The notes: generated by a model from the sequence alone, not told the origin. DNA of 64,000 nucleotides from Chitinophaga solisilvae (GCF_009928525.1 NZ_JAABOK010000002.1:620001-684000); one strand, 5' to 3'. Positions 8,340 to 17,047 are shown, numbered from the stretch's first letter. Numbers and translations: made by a program.

Positions 8340-9557
8340 ATGAAAATTTTGTTTCGTTACCTGTCCATTATGTTCCTGGCACTCCTGTTCTCCTGCAGTA
8401 AGCAGAGTGAGGGGCCAGGGAAAATTAATGAAGATATTATTGCAAAACTGAAGACAGCCGGCTTTGACACCAGCGAAGGGGTGATGAAGTATAAGGATGG
8501 CTACCTGGTGGAATATGATATCTTTCTGACAGAAAAACAGATCAATGAGCTGGCGGAAGCCAAAACCACCAAAAAACCGGTGACAGAACATTACAGCACC
8601 AACAACCTGGTATCCGGTACCAACCGGGTGATCAAAGTGTTTATGGATGCCGGTTTCGATTCCTATCTGCAGACTTCCTTTGATGCAGCCCTGGCCAGGT
8701 ATAACAATGAACACCTGGGCCTGTCTTTCCAGCGTAACGCTACATCTGCTGGCGCAGATATCAGCATCTTCTCTTTCTATGAGAACAGCAATGTGCTGGG
8801 ATACAGCGCAGGCTTCCCCACCGGTGGAAACCCTGCCAGCCCTATCCGCCTCAATACCTATTACTATAATGCCTCCTCACACCGTGCGGATGCTATTACG
8901 GTAATAGCGCATGAAATAGGCCATGCTATCGGCTTCCGGCATACCGACTATATGAACCGCGCATTCAGCTGCGGCATCGGCGGTAATGAAGGTCTTGCCG
9001 GCGTAGGCGCCAATCCTGTTCTGGGTACGCCTACCGGCCCGTCTCCGGATTCCTGGATGCTGGCATGTTCCAGCAATACAGACCGTCCGTTTACCTTCTA
9101 TGATAAGATAGCGCTCATTACTACCTATCCTGGTACTTACCCCGGCGATCCTGCACCTATCGGAAAAACAATTTCACTGCGTGCAGCTATCAACGGTAAA
9201 TATGTGTGTGCTGAAAATGGCGGCGCCTCTCCGCTCATTGCAAACCGTACTGCAGTAGGCCCGTGGGAGAAATTTGTGGTGATCAACGCCGGTAATGGCC
9301 TTATTGCTTTACAGGCAGTGGCTAACAACAGCTATACCTGTGCTGAAAATGCAGGCGCTTCCCCCGTTATTGCCAACCGCAGCGCTATCGGCCTCTGGGA
9401 AAAATTCCGCTGGATCAAAAATGCTGATGGTACTGTCAGCCTGCAGGCATTTGTTAATAACAGCTATGTATGCGCTGAAAATGGAGGTAACGATCCTTTA
9501 ATTGCCAACAGACCATGGATCGGTGACTGGGAAAGATTTTACTGGCAGGAACACTAA
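8340..9557 (+). CDS. HEIGH-type zinc metalloprotease lipoprotein with fascin-like C-terminal repeats
   Basis: The ATG at 8340 (405 aa) is preferred because it opens a lipoprotein signal peptide with lipobox LFSC (C19). The longer frame adds a non-signal leader. The catalytic motif HEIGHAIGFRH lies at about residues 191-201, with Glu192 as general base and three His zinc ligands, as in the Bacteroidota M57-like dual-action HEIGH proteases. From about residue 276 three tandem units of about 45 residues follow, each with YVCAENGG or YTCAENAG, then a P(L/V)IANR segment and a W-E-(K/R)-F ending. These resemble beta-trefoil fascin-like repeats and may bind carbohydrate. It is likely a surface-exposed protease; the target is unknown. 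Confidence 0.85.
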   Translation: MKILFRYLSIMFLALLFSCSKQSEGPGKINEDIIAKLKTAGFDTSEGVMKYKDGYLVEYDIFLTEKQINELAEAKTTKKPVTEHYSTNNLVSGTNRVIKVFMDAGFDSYLQTSFDAALARYNNEHLGLSFQRNATSAGADISIFSFYENSNVLGYSAGFPTGGNPASPIRLNTYYYNASSHRADAITVIAHEIGHAIGFRHTDYMNRAFSCGIGGNEGLAGVGANPVLGTPTGPSPDSWMLACSSNTDRPFTFYDKIALITTYPGTYPGDPAPIGKTISLRAAINGKYVCAENGGASPLIANRTAVGPWEKFVVINAGNGLIALQAVANNSYTCAENAGASPVIANRSAIGLWEKFRWIKNADGTVSLQAFVNNSYVCAENGGNDPLIANRPWIGDWERFYWQEH

Positions 9558-9581
9558 CAGAGCACTGTTTTTTTGAGATGT

Positions 9582-9608
9582 AACCCGCTCACTGAGCGGG
9601 TTTTTTTA
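9582..9608 (+). terminator. Intrinsic terminator after metalloprotease
   Basis: The stem ACCCGCTC/GAGCGGGT with loop ACT is followed by seven T residues. It lies 25 bp after the metalloprotease stop. Confidence 0.88.
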
Positions 9609-9633
9609 TTGGAAAGAAATGAAATATAATCCT

Positions 9634-10143
9634 TTACAGCAGCGGCTTTAACTGTGCGGCAGAATAATTCACGGACTTCAGTGTTTTATTATCCGACTGC
9701 CGGTATACCAGATACAGGTCATCTACCCTGGTATAATAACAGGCCGTATTTTCCTGCTCATTATAATGCGCTACCGTTTGCTCCGCTTCTTCTTCAGTCT
9801 TACACGCTTTACTCATATTAGACCTGTGTACTTCGCTGAATAGCGCATTGAATTTCTCCCCCAGCCCGAACTCCAGTATAGCGCCGGATAATACATACTG
9901 CAGATCACAAAGCGCATCTGCTACCTCTACTAAATTATTGCCGGCAATAGCTGCCTTCAGCTCATTCAGCTCCTCCTGTATCAGCGATACCCGCAGCTCA
10001 CATCTTTGCTGGCTGGGAATTAACGGCGATTGCTCAATAGGATGCCTGAAGGTACTGTGAAACTCGGCTACACTGCTCAGTGCTTTTACATCTTCCATAT
10101 GCGGATAAGGTTTGTTGTTAGACGAAAGCCTGAAAGTAAGCAT
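9634..10143 (-). CDS. MazG-like nucleoside triphosphate pyrophosphohydrolase family protein
   Basis: The 169-residue protein has the all-alpha NTP-PPase signature. The first acidic helix is LIQEELNELKAAI and the second EVADALCDLQYV, giving the EExxE and ExxD metal ligands of the MazG/PRA-PH superfamily. The domain spans about residues 20-110. The C-terminal TRVDDLYLVYRQSDNKTLKSVNY part is common in the phage and Bacteroidota single-domain versions. The substrate is probably a non-canonical or excess (d)NTP. An alternative ATG at 10098 would remove 15 residues and start just before the domain; neither start has a clear ribosome binding site. Confidence 0.78.
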   Translation of the reverse strand: MLTFRLSSNNKPYPHMEDVKALSSVAEFHSTFRHPIEQSPLIPSQQRCELRVSLIQEELNELKAAIAGNNLVEVADALCDLQYVLSGAILEFGLGEKFNALFSEVHRSNMSKACKTEEEAEQTVAHYNEQENTACYYTRVDDLYLVYRQSDNKTLKSVNYSAAQLKPLL

Positions 10144-10196
10144 TATTTGCTATTATCCGGCGATTGGCTAACTTCCGGCTTAAATCGAACAATGTA

Positions 10197-10778
10197 ATGG
10201 ATGGCCGGACATTAATTCTTGAAAATGTCAGTAAACATATTGCTCTTGCTGAAGAGGAAAAAGAATATTTTCTCTCACTGCTGCAGACAAAAAACTATCG
10301 TAAAAAAGCCTACCTGCAGCGGGAAGGCAACCCATGCAACCACTTTACCTTTATCACCTCCGGCTGTGTAAAAAGCTATCTCATGGACCCGAAGGGAGAA
10401 GAACATATTCTCACCATCGCTCCGGCTGACTGGTGGGTGGTAGACTATATGAGCTTTGTTTTTGAAAAGCCCGGCACATTATTCATAGAAGCCATTGAAG
10501 ATACCACCGCCCTCATATTGACAAAGGAAAACCGGGACCTCCTGTTCAAAAAAATACCTCCCTTTGAACATTACTTCAGAACCCTTACAGAAAGAGCATT
10601 TGCCGTCAGCCAGGAACGGGTTACTGATATCCTGAGCCTCACCGCCGCCCAGCGCTTTGAAAAATTTCAGCAACGCTACGCCCGCATCGCTGCCTCCCTC
10701 ACCCAGCAACAGATAGCCTCCTTCATCGGCGTCACCCCTGCCTTCTTCAGCCGCATGCTTAAAGCCAAAAGAAAATAA
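10197..10778 (+). CDS. Crp/Fnr family transcriptional regulator
   Basis: I use the ATG at 10197 (193 aa) rather than the TTG 33 bp upstream. Residues 20-120 form a cyclic-nucleotide-binding beta-roll (FTFITSGCVKSYLMDPKGEEHILTIAPADWW). A long helix follows, then a compact helix-turn-helix in SLTQQQIASFIGVTPAFFSRMLKAK. This short type is very common in Bacteroidota, and most members lack residues needed for tight cAMP binding. The ligand and targets are unknown. It is followed by a type B inverted repeat and then a separate AraC-type regulator. Confidence 0.87.
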   Translation: MDGRTLILENVSKHIALAEEEKEYFLSLLQTKNYRKKAYLQREGNPCNHFTFITSGCVKSYLMDPKGEEHILTIAPADWWVVDYMSFVFEKPGTLFIEAIEDTTALILTKENRDLLFKKIPPFEHYFRTLTERAFAVSQERVTDILSLTAAQRFEKFQQRYARIAASLTQQQIASFIGVTPAFFSRMLKAKRK

Positions 10779-10797
10779 ATTAATTATTTGAGATGCG

Positions 10798-10892
10798 GTT
10801 ATTTGGTTATTTGAGATTTGTATCCAATCGGTATGCATACGGAAGCATAGTATGCATACCGATTGGATACAAATCTCAAATAACCAAATAAC
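10798..10892. repeat. Long inverted repeat, type B (ATTTGAGATTTG arms)
   Basis: The 95-bp palindrome has outer arms GTTATTTGGTTATTTGAGAT and an inner locus-specific arm GTATCCAATCGGTATGCATAC with its exact complement, around a loop GGAAGCATA. A further half-copy (ATTATTTGAGATG) sits just upstream at 10784-10796. It lies between two genes that point the same way. Confidence 0.9.
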
Positions 10893-10955
10893 TAAATGAA
10901 CAAGGTTTGATTTTCTTAACTTTGTAAAGATAGCTGGTGTTAAAAAATATGGAAG

Positions 10956-11783
10956 ATGAAAGGCGTTAAAATATATGAAGTCCCTGTAAACCTGCAGCCG
11001 TCGCATTCCCACGGCGGAAGGGATTATTATAAAATAGTGCTGGTAACCGGTAAGGTATTGCTCGGTTACAGCGGCCGGACAGTAACCTGTAAAGATACCT
11101 TCCTGTTTTTTGCCAACCCGCATCTGCCGCATTCGGTGGAACACCTGTCCCGGAAGAATAAAGCCTTTGCCTGCCTGTTTACCGAAACGTTTATTGCCGG
11201 CAGGGAACGGAAAGGACTACTGCAGCATTCTCCGTTATTCCGTATCGGTGCATCTCCCGTTATTCCTGTCAGCGGCGCGCAAGCCGCCTTCCTGGTCAGC
11301 CTTTTTCAGCAGATGCTCGATACCTCCGGCAGCGATTACGAACACCGGGAGGATATGTTGCGTAACTGCATCGCGCTGATTATACATGAAGCCATGCGCC
11401 TGCAGCCGGCGGAAGATAACCGGAAAGAAAAAGATGCCGCCGCCAGGATCACATACCTCTTCCTGGAACTGCTGGAACAACAGTTTCCGGTAGACAATAC
11501 CGGAGATCCGCTCAGGTTAAGAAACCCGCACGATTTTGCAAACGCCCTCTCCGTACATGTTAACTACCTCAACCGGTCTGTCAGGAAAGTAACCGGTAAA
11601 CCTACCTCTGCGCATATTGCTGAACGCATCGCCGCGGAAGCCGTCAGCCTGCTGCAGCACAGCGACTGGAACATTGCAGACATCGCCTATAGCCTCGGAT
11701 TCGAATATCCTACCTACTTTAATAACTACTTCAAACGGGTGACCGGTAAAACACCTACATCTTTCCGGAAAGAAAAAGTTTGA
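10956..11783 (+). CDS. AraC family transcriptional regulator
   Basis: The 275-residue protein has an N-terminal cupin-like sensor (HSHGGRDYYKIVLVTGKVLLGYSGRTVTC, then FANPHLPHS). The C-terminal AraC domain has two helix-turn-helix motifs: VHVNYLNRSVRKVTGK, and WNIADIAYSLGFEYPTYFNNYFKRVTGKTPTSFR. The second matches the family signature closely. TAACTTTG at 10917-10924 is a good -7 box. The aldo/keto reductase gene starts 79 bp downstream on the same strand and is a likely target, a common pairing in Bacteroidota. Confidence 0.9.
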   Translation: MKGVKIYEVPVNLQPSHSHGGRDYYKIVLVTGKVLLGYSGRTVTCKDTFLFFANPHLPHSVEHLSRKNKAFACLFTETFIAGRERKGLLQHSPLFRIGASPVIPVSGAQAAFLVSLFQQMLDTSGSDYEHREDMLRNCIALIIHEAMRLQPAEDNRKEKDAAARITYLFLELLEQQFPVDNTGDPLRLRNPHDFANALSVHVNYLNRSVRKVTGKPTSAHIAERIAAEAVSLLQHSDWNIADIAYSLGFEYPTYFNNYFKRVTGKTPTSFRKEKV

Positions 11784-11862
11784 AAATCATACTTTTTGGT
11801 TTGATTCTCTTTTAATCCGGAAGATAGTTAACAGGAACTTTGTATGAATAAATACAAGTACC

Positions 11863-12843
11863 ATGAACAAAAGAAAACTGAACGGACTGGAAGTCTCCGC
11901 TATCGGTTACGGCTGTATGGGCCTGAGCCAGGGATACATTCCTGTGCCTGATAAAGAAGAAGCCATCCGCCTGATACATCATGCCTTTGAGCTGGGCTGT
12001 ACATTTTTTGATACCGCCGAAGGGTATGCTATGGGCGCCAATGAACAACTGCTGGGCGAAGCATTGAAGCCCTTCCGGCAGCAGACCGTGATAGCCACCA
12101 AATTTCTGATCCCGGAAAACAGCGGATATCATTCACTCCCACAGCTGAAACAAGAACTCAGCAACCGCCTGGATAACTCGCTGAAACGGCTCGGTACAGA
12201 TCATATAGACCTGTATTACCAGCACCGGGTAACGAAAGATATTCCGGTAGAAGATATCGCCGTTTGCATGGGCGAGTTCATAAAGGCAGGTAAAATCCTT
12301 GGCTGGGGCCAGTCTCAGGCTACGGTGGAAGAAATCAGAAAAGCGCATGCCGTTACACCGCTGACAGCCATTCAGAGTGAATACTCCATCATGGCCCGCG
12401 GTTTTGAAAAAGAGGTGATTCCCCTGTGCGAAGAACTGGGTATCGGATTTGTACCGTTTTCTCCGCTGGCCAACGGTCTTCTGTCGGGGAAAGTCAGCGC
12501 GGACGATCACTACACCGGAAAAGATGCCAGAAGGGTTATCTCCCGTTTTAATAAAGAAAATATCATCGCCAATCAGCCGTTGCTGCAGGTGATTACAGCA
12601 CTGGCGGCAGCGAAAAATGCTACGCCGGCACAAATTTCCCTGGCATGGATGCTGCACAAAAAAGATTTTATCGTACCTATTCCCGGCTCCAGGAAACGGG
12701 ACCGGCTAACGGAAAATTTCGGTGCAGCAGCGGTAACCCTGACAACCGCTGAATATACAGCGCTGGAAACAGCACTGGCCTCCCTTACCATCTATGGCAG
12801 CCGCAGAGATGAAGACCTGGCCAAACTGAGAACCCTGCAATAA
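11863..12843 (+). CDS. Aldo/keto reductase
   Basis: This 326-residue (alpha/beta)8 NADPH-dependent oxidoreductase has the catalytic tetrad of the superfamily: Asp in FFDTAEGYAMG with its Tyr, Lys in VIATKFLIP, and His in LYYQHRVTKD. GWGQS and the cofactor-binding IPGSRKRDRLTENFGA near residue 270 also fit. It resembles the AKR13-type family of E. coli YajO/YakC-like enzymes, which reduce assorted carbonyls. It lies directly downstream of the AraC-type regulator and probably answers to it. The physiological substrate cannot be deduced. Confidence 0.92.
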   Translation: MNKRKLNGLEVSAIGYGCMGLSQGYIPVPDKEEAIRLIHHAFELGCTFFDTAEGYAMGANEQLLGEALKPFRQQTVIATKFLIPENSGYHSLPQLKQELSNRLDNSLKRLGTDHIDLYYQHRVTKDIPVEDIAVCMGEFIKAGKILGWGQSQATVEEIRKAHAVTPLTAIQSEYSIMARGFEKEVIPLCEELGIGFVPFSPLANGLLSGKVSADDHYTGKDARRVISRFNKENIIANQPLLQVITALAAAKNATPAQISLAWMLHKKDFIVPIPGSRKRDRLTENFGAAAVTLTTAEYTALETALASLTIYGSRRDEDLAKLRTLQ

Positions 12844-13008
12844 AATAACCATTCTTCTTAAAGCCATGTTAAAATTCAGATTTGCCATGCATTGTTCCGG
12901 AAGCGGGCATAATAACGGCGTTGTATATACGTTTTTGAGCTAAATTAGTGCTGAAAAACTTATTGCCAACAAATCCGGATGGTCATAAAACCTCCGGTCC
13001 GATCTGAT

Positions 13009-13836
13009 ATGAAGAAGAATATTATTACTGCTGTAGCATTGTTGCTGGCTTCCTGTGCCTTCGCTCAAACCAAACCGCTCATTGGTATCGTGTTCAGGGG
13101 AAGTGACAGCACCGGTCACCAGGATGCTGTCAGGAATGCAGTGGAAGATGCTTTCCTGCGTACCAAAAGGTTTGATTTTGTAGAACGCGGTGAACTGGAC
13201 CAGGTGAAGAGCCAGCCGGCAGAAAGTGCGCAGCTGGCAGCCATGAAAGAGCTGAAAGCCCAGTACCTCCTGGTAGGTAACATCGTCAGTGTAATGGAAG
13301 ACCAGAAACAAACCAAACTGCCGGTATTCGGAACGTCAGTAACACCGCAGACAGAAATCATCTTCAATGTGAAAGTACTGGATGTTAACTCCGGAGAACT
13401 GGTGGCAGCAGGCAACTTCGCTAATACCGGCAAGGGGAAAAATGCTTTCAATGATGCCCTGCAGGGAGCCGGCAGCCGCCTGGACAAATTCGTAAAGGAT
13501 AATTTCAGGCTGACAGCTACCATCGCTTCCATCGAAGAAAAAAATCCCTATGGCGATGCGGTTAAAGTGCTGTTATCCGCCGGTAAAGCCGTGGACCTGA
13601 GAGAAGGCGATGAGTTCAAAGTGTTCGAGTCTGTAGAAGTCAGTGTAGATGGTAAGAAAATTACCAGGAAGAAAACGGTGGGCGCTGTTGTAATATCCCG
13701 TATTGAAGATGAACATTTCAGCGTGGCCACTGTGCTGGAAGGTGCAGGCGAAATCACTAAACTGATTACGAATGGGGCTACACTCCGCTGTGAACTGACA
13801 GCAGAAGCGCCGAAGAAATTATTTTTCAGGAAATAA
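13009..13836 (+). CDS. CsgG/LpoB-like secreted protein
   Basis: The ATG at 13009 (275 aa) is preferred because it begins a signal peptide, MKKNIITAVALLLASCAFAQ; the longer frame prepends ten unrelated residues. The mature N-terminal half has the CsgG/HfaB-like alpha/beta pattern: a nucleotide-free Rossmann-like start, FDFVERGELDQVKSQ, LKAQYLLVGNIVSV, then FNVKVLDVNSGELVAAG. The C-terminal third is a basic beta-rich domain. Proteins of this type sit in the periplasm or at the outer membrane, but no curli genes are nearby. Treat the CsgG relation as fold-level only. Confidence 0.68.
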   Translation: MKKNIITAVALLLASCAFAQTKPLIGIVFRGSDSTGHQDAVRNAVEDAFLRTKRFDFVERGELDQVKSQPAESAQLAAMKELKAQYLLVGNIVSVMEDQKQTKLPVFGTSVTPQTEIIFNVKVLDVNSGELVAAGNFANTGKGKNAFNDALQGAGSRLDKFVKDNFRLTATIASIEEKNPYGDAVKVLLSAGKAVDLREGDEFKVFESVEVSVDGKKITRKKTVGAVVISRIEDEHFSVATVLEGAGEITKLITNGATLRCELTAEAPKKLFFRK

Positions 13837-13854
13837 CCTGGTAACGGTCATAGT

Positions 13855-13893
13855 AACAGGCGTCTGTCATATTGTGTATGGCAGACGCCTGTT
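13855..13893. terminator. Bidirectional hairpin between convergent genes
   Basis: The arms AACAGGCGTCTGTCAT and ATGGCAGACGCCTGTT pair at 15 of 16 positions around a 7-nt loop. It sits 18 bp from each of the convergent CsgG-like and alpha/beta-hydrolase genes. There is no T-run, so it may protect 3' ends rather than terminate on its own. Confidence 0.7.
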
Positions 13894-13911
13894 GCATTGA
13901 AGCAGTAAGGT

Positions 13912-14952
13912 TTACAACTGGCTAAAGGCGACTTTTCTTATCCATTGATTTATCCGAAGTCTGGCTTCATCAGAAAAAGGATACACCTTACTGCCGCGGT
14001 AACAGGCAGGAGCTGTCCGTATACGGTGGTTAGTGCCTTTCAGCACCACGGTATCTATATGCGCGGGGTATCCGCCGGGAAATATCTGCTGTAATTTCCG
14101 CAGACAATCATCTGCCCATACCGTCCGGTCATTTTCACCAAACATAAACAGTACGGGCTTTTTGATAGATTGTATGTACGGAGCGGCTTTAAAGCCGTGT
14201 GTTACCGCCAGCTGCCGCCACTGCTGCGTAAACGGGAAGAGTTCAGACATTACGGTAGCAACGTTAACGAATATACGCGCTTTCCGGAGGGCGGCTTCCC
14301 GCGGCTTTTTATCCACACAGATAGCGGTCCCCGCGAACTCATGGATGATCTGTTCCTTTACATCCAGCGTAGGCCCCGCCAGAGAGAGGCCGCCCGCAAA
14401 AGTCTCCGGGTATCTGGACAGACATACTTCCACAATCCATCCTCCCTCACTGTGCCCGGCGATAATTATTTTATGCGGATCTATATAGGGCAGTGAGGAC
14501 AGGTAATCGGCCGCGGCCTTCATATCTGCTGCGCTTTCTTCAAAGGTGGTGTTGTACCATTGTCCTTCAGAAGCGCCCACGCCTCTTTTATCAATGTACA
14601 GAACAGCCATACTGTCCATTGGTAGCTGTTCTTCCAGCATAGCCTTCAGTAATCCGGGATAACCGGAAGAAGCGTAGGAAGAGGTAGCGCCGGATCCCGG
14701 ACGGAAGATAATCGCAGGGATTTTGAACGAGGGGCGGGGAGGAGCCAGAAGTCTGCCTTTCAGCTGGTATCCATTGCTAGTGAAAGCTACGGGTATTCCC
14801 CGTTGCAGCACACTGCTATCAACATTCGTCAGGGGAGGTTTACGGAAGAAAAGAACAGGATGCAGGAAATTGGCATAACAGGAGATAATGGCTATTATAA
14901 TGACTGTTTTTAACAGGGAGCGCAGAAAACTTTTTTTTCGCCGGGGTTGCAT
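13912..14952 (-). CDS. Alpha/beta hydrolase, membrane-anchored or exported
   Basis: The 346-residue protein starts with a basic stretch (MQPRRKKSFLRSLLK) and a hydrophobic helix, likely an uncleaved anchor or signal. The alpha/beta-hydrolase core carries FRPGSGATSSY near the oxyanion region, YIDKRGVGAS, the nucleophile elbow GHSEGG, an acidic LFMFGENDRTVWADD segment, and the catalytic His in KGTNHRI. It belongs to the broad S9/dienelactone-hydrolase-like group of peptidases and esterases. The substrate is unknown. It converges on the CsgG-like gene. Confidence 0.85.
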   Translation of the reverse strand: MQPRRKKSFLRSLLKTVIIIAIISCYANFLHPVLFFRKPPLTNVDSSVLQRGIPVAFTSNGYQLKGRLLAPPRPSFKIPAIIFRPGSGATSSYASSGYPGLLKAMLEEQLPMDSMAVLYIDKRGVGASEGQWYNTTFEESAADMKAAADYLSSLPYIDPHKIIIAGHSEGGWIVEVCLSRYPETFAGGLSLAGPTLDVKEQIIHEFAGTAICVDKKPREAALRKARIFVNVATVMSELFPFTQQWRQLAVTHGFKAAPYIQSIKKPVLFMFGENDRTVWADDCLRKLQQIFPGGYPAHIDTVVLKGTNHRIRTAPACYRGSKVYPFSDEARLRINQWIRKVAFSQL

Positions 14953-15075
14953 GAGCGTTGTTTAAAGGTGTGGGAGTAAGTACCGCAACAGTTCATCTGA
15001 AGTTACCCAATATATCTCATATATTCCACCACGGCAGCCGGGAAATCCGGAGCGCTCCGGCAGATTAAATAATTA

Positions 15076-15443
15076 TTATTCCATTTCTTCAATAGTACCT
15101 TCGCTTTCTCCCAGATGACGGCCCCACCGGGCGATGCTCTCCAGCGGATCGATAAGGGTTTTCCCGAATGGGGTTAAGGAATACTCCACCCGGAGCGGCG
15201 GTTTGGCGCCAAATGAGGCCCGCTGAATCAGTCCGTCTGCTTCCAGCGCTTTCAGTTGCAGGCTCAGCATCTTCTCTGTGATATCCGGAATACGCTGCCG
15301 CAGCTCAGTAAAGCGCATCGTATTATTCCGCAGGTACCAGAACTTTTCCATTTTCCACCGATATAATCCATCGTAATATCCATGGCACAATGGTAGGTTT
15401 TCCCGTAAAGTTTAAAACCAACTTTCTTTCCTTTAATAATCAT
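15076..15443 (-). pseudogene. HxlR family regulator, frameshifted
   Basis: From the ATG at 15443 the minus strand encodes a normal HxlR start: MIIKGKKVGFKLYGKTYHC, then AMDITMDYIGGKWK. Directly after GGKWK the frame is lost. The rest (WYLRNNTMRFTELRQRIPDI, TEKMLSLQLKALEADG, PPLRVEYSLTPFG, SIARWGRHLGE) continues in another frame, open from a TTG at 15390. HxlR proteins have four residues between GGKWK and the next Trp. Here only 5 nt separate those codons, so 7 nt appear to be missing around 15340-15345. The DNA-recognition helix survives in the second frame, but its N-terminal part is cut off. It is divergent from the MBL hydrolase gene. A sequencing error is possible. Confidence 0.8.
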
Positions 15444-15458
15444 AACGTTTTTTTGTAC

Positions 15459-15474
15459 CTGTCAGAATTGACAG
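15459..15474. promoter_or_regulatory. Operator-like palindrome CTGTCA-N4-TGACAG
   Basis: A perfect 6+6 bp inverted repeat lies in the divergent hxlR/MBL spacer. It is just upstream of the presumed -33 region of the MBL gene and inside the hxlR leader. HxlR dimers typically bind such sites between divergent genes; binding here is inferred. Confidence 0.55.
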
Positions 15475-15500
15475 TTATTGCGCAGGAGGTAGATTGAATT

Positions 15501-15534
15501 TACTTTTGACATACACAATAATAATTCAAAAGTA
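15501..15534. promoter_or_regulatory. Symmetric divergent promoter: TACTTTTGA-N16-TCAAAAGTA
   Basis: TACTTTTG at 15501-15508 matches the Bacteroidota -7 box for the MBL gene. An ATTG lies 20 bp upstream as a weak -33. Its exact complement at 15527-15534 gives a -7 box reading the other way toward hxlR. The two form a 9-bp-armed inverted repeat, so the site may be both overlapping promoters and an operator. Confidence 0.6.
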
Positions 15535-15538
15535 GAAA

Positions 15539-16375
15539 ATGAAAACAAAAATTCATACTTATACATCACAGGAGCCGATGCTTAAAGTAAATGCTTTTAT
15601 TGCAGAAGGCGACAATGAACTGGTAATAGTAGATACTACCCTTACAAAAAGTGATAGTCTTGCCCTGAAACAACAGGCCGACGCACTGGGCAAACCCGTT
15701 GCCGGCATCATTCTTACCCATGGTCACCCGGATCACGTAGCGGGTACATATCATGTTAAACAGCAACAGGACATACCGGTGTTTGCAACACCTGCCGTAA
15801 AGCAATTAATGCTTGACACAGAACAGGCAAAACATGCGCAATGGTCCGGTATGTTTGGCGAAGAGTGGATTCCGCAATGGGCATATCCAACAGAATTAGT
15901 CAATCATGGTGACCAGGTGCGTATCGGAAATATGACTTTTTCTGTACTTGACATCGGCGCCGGTGGTGATTGTGATGCCAATTCTGTCTGGCTGCTGGAA
16001 GATGACAACCGCGCTGCTTTCATTGGTGATCTGTTGTACAAAAACAATCATACCTATATGAATGACGGCGGTATCCTCCGCTGGTTATCCAACCTGGAAG
16101 TACTGGCGCCAACGATGAAAGATTACGCTGCTTTCTACGTAGGACATGGCCCTGTATGTGATATAAAGGATTTTGAAAAACAAAGGGCATACTTCCTCCG
16201 CTATTGTTCAGAAGTATTGAAAGCTACCGGCGGAACAGGTATTTTTAATGATAACAGCAGAAAACATTTTGAAGAGATCATGTTGTCAGCATTCCCTGAT
16301 TATGGTTGCCAATTTATGGTGGCACTTTCAGCCGATAACGTAGGGAAGGAACTGGCAGGTATTCATCAACATTAA
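15539..16375 (+). CDS. MBL-fold metallo-hydrolase
   Basis: The 278-residue protein has the metallo-beta-lactamase fold. The binuclear metal motif HGHPDHVAG lies near residues 60-68. A later His/Asp region follows (FIGDLLYKNNHTY), with the terminal His in YVGHGPV. The family includes glyoxalase II-like and detoxifying hydrolases; the residues seen do not settle the substrate. The gene starts 4 bp after the divergent promoter element and is followed 18 bp later by a Rossmann-fold reductase, so the two probably form an HxlR-regulated operon. Confidence 0.88.
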   Translation: MKTKIHTYTSQEPMLKVNAFIAEGDNELVIVDTTLTKSDSLALKQQADALGKPVAGIILTHGHPDHVAGTYHVKQQQDIPVFATPAVKQLMLDTEQAKHAQWSGMFGEEWIPQWAYPTELVNHGDQVRIGNMTFSVLDIGAGGDCDANSVWLLEDDNRAAFIGDLLYKNNHTYMNDGGILRWLSNLEVLAPTMKDYAAFYVGHGPVCDIKDFEKQRAYFLRYCSEVLKATGGTGIFNDNSRKHFEEIMLSAFPDYGCQFMVALSADNVGKELAGIHQH

Positions 16376-16393
16376 TTTTTTTCGTTTTTTTAT

Positions 16394-17047
16394 ATGAAAC
16401 AGATAGGTATACTGGGAACAGGTATGGTAGGTAATACCATTGCTACGAAACTTGTTCAGCTGGGTTATAAGGTAATGATGGGGTCAAGAACTCCTGATAA
16501 TGAAAAGGCCCTTGCATGGGTAAAAGCACAGGGCAGCCATGCTTCGGCAGGAACATTTGCATCCGCTGCCGCTTTCGGTGAAATCATTTTCAACTGTACG
16601 CAGGGAGATATTTCACTGGAAGTAATGAAACAGGCGGGCGCCGGGAACCTCAAAAATAAAATACTGATAGATGTCAGCAATCCGCTGCTGTTTGTCCCTG
16701 GTAAGCTGCCGGCGCTTATCCCGGAACTGAGTAATACCCATTCGCTGGGAGAAGCTATTCAGCATTTTTTACCCGATACCCATGTGGTAAAATCACTGAA
16801 TATTGTCAACTGTGAAGTGATGGTGAACGCTGCCCGAAGCGGAGGAGAAGCAACCATGTTCCTGGCGGGAAATAATGCTGCCGCCAAAGCAAGCGTTGTT
16901 GAAATATTGCAGCAGTTCGGCTGGAAAGATATTATCGACCTCGGAAATATTGAACATGCCCGTTCTACTGAAATGATGCTGCCCATCTGGCTGAGTGTAT
17001 ATACCGCAACCCGGAACGGCCACATCGGATTCAAGATTGTGAGGTAA
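16394..17047 (+). CDS. NADPH-dependent F420 reductase-like Rossmann protein
   Basis: The 217-residue protein begins with GILGTGMVGNTIATKL and MMGSRTPDN, the NADP-binding start of the coenzyme-F420-dependent NADP oxidoreductase family. It continues with the usual ILIDVSNPL and VKSLNIVNCEVMV stretches. The family is widespread in organisms without F420, where it acts as an NADPH-dependent reductase of unclear substrate. It lies in one transcription unit with the MBL hydrolase. An inverted repeat follows its stop. Confidence 0.85.
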   Translation: MKQIGILGTGMVGNTIATKLVQLGYKVMMGSRTPDNEKALAWVKAQGSHASAGTFASAAAFGEIIFNCTQGDISLEVMKQAGAGNLKNKILIDVSNPLLFVPGKLPALIPELSNTHSLGEAIQHFLPDTHVVKSLNIVNCEVMVNAARSGGEATMFLAGNNAAAKASVVEILQQFGWKDIIDLGNIEHARSTEMMLPIWLSVYTATRNGHIGFKIVR

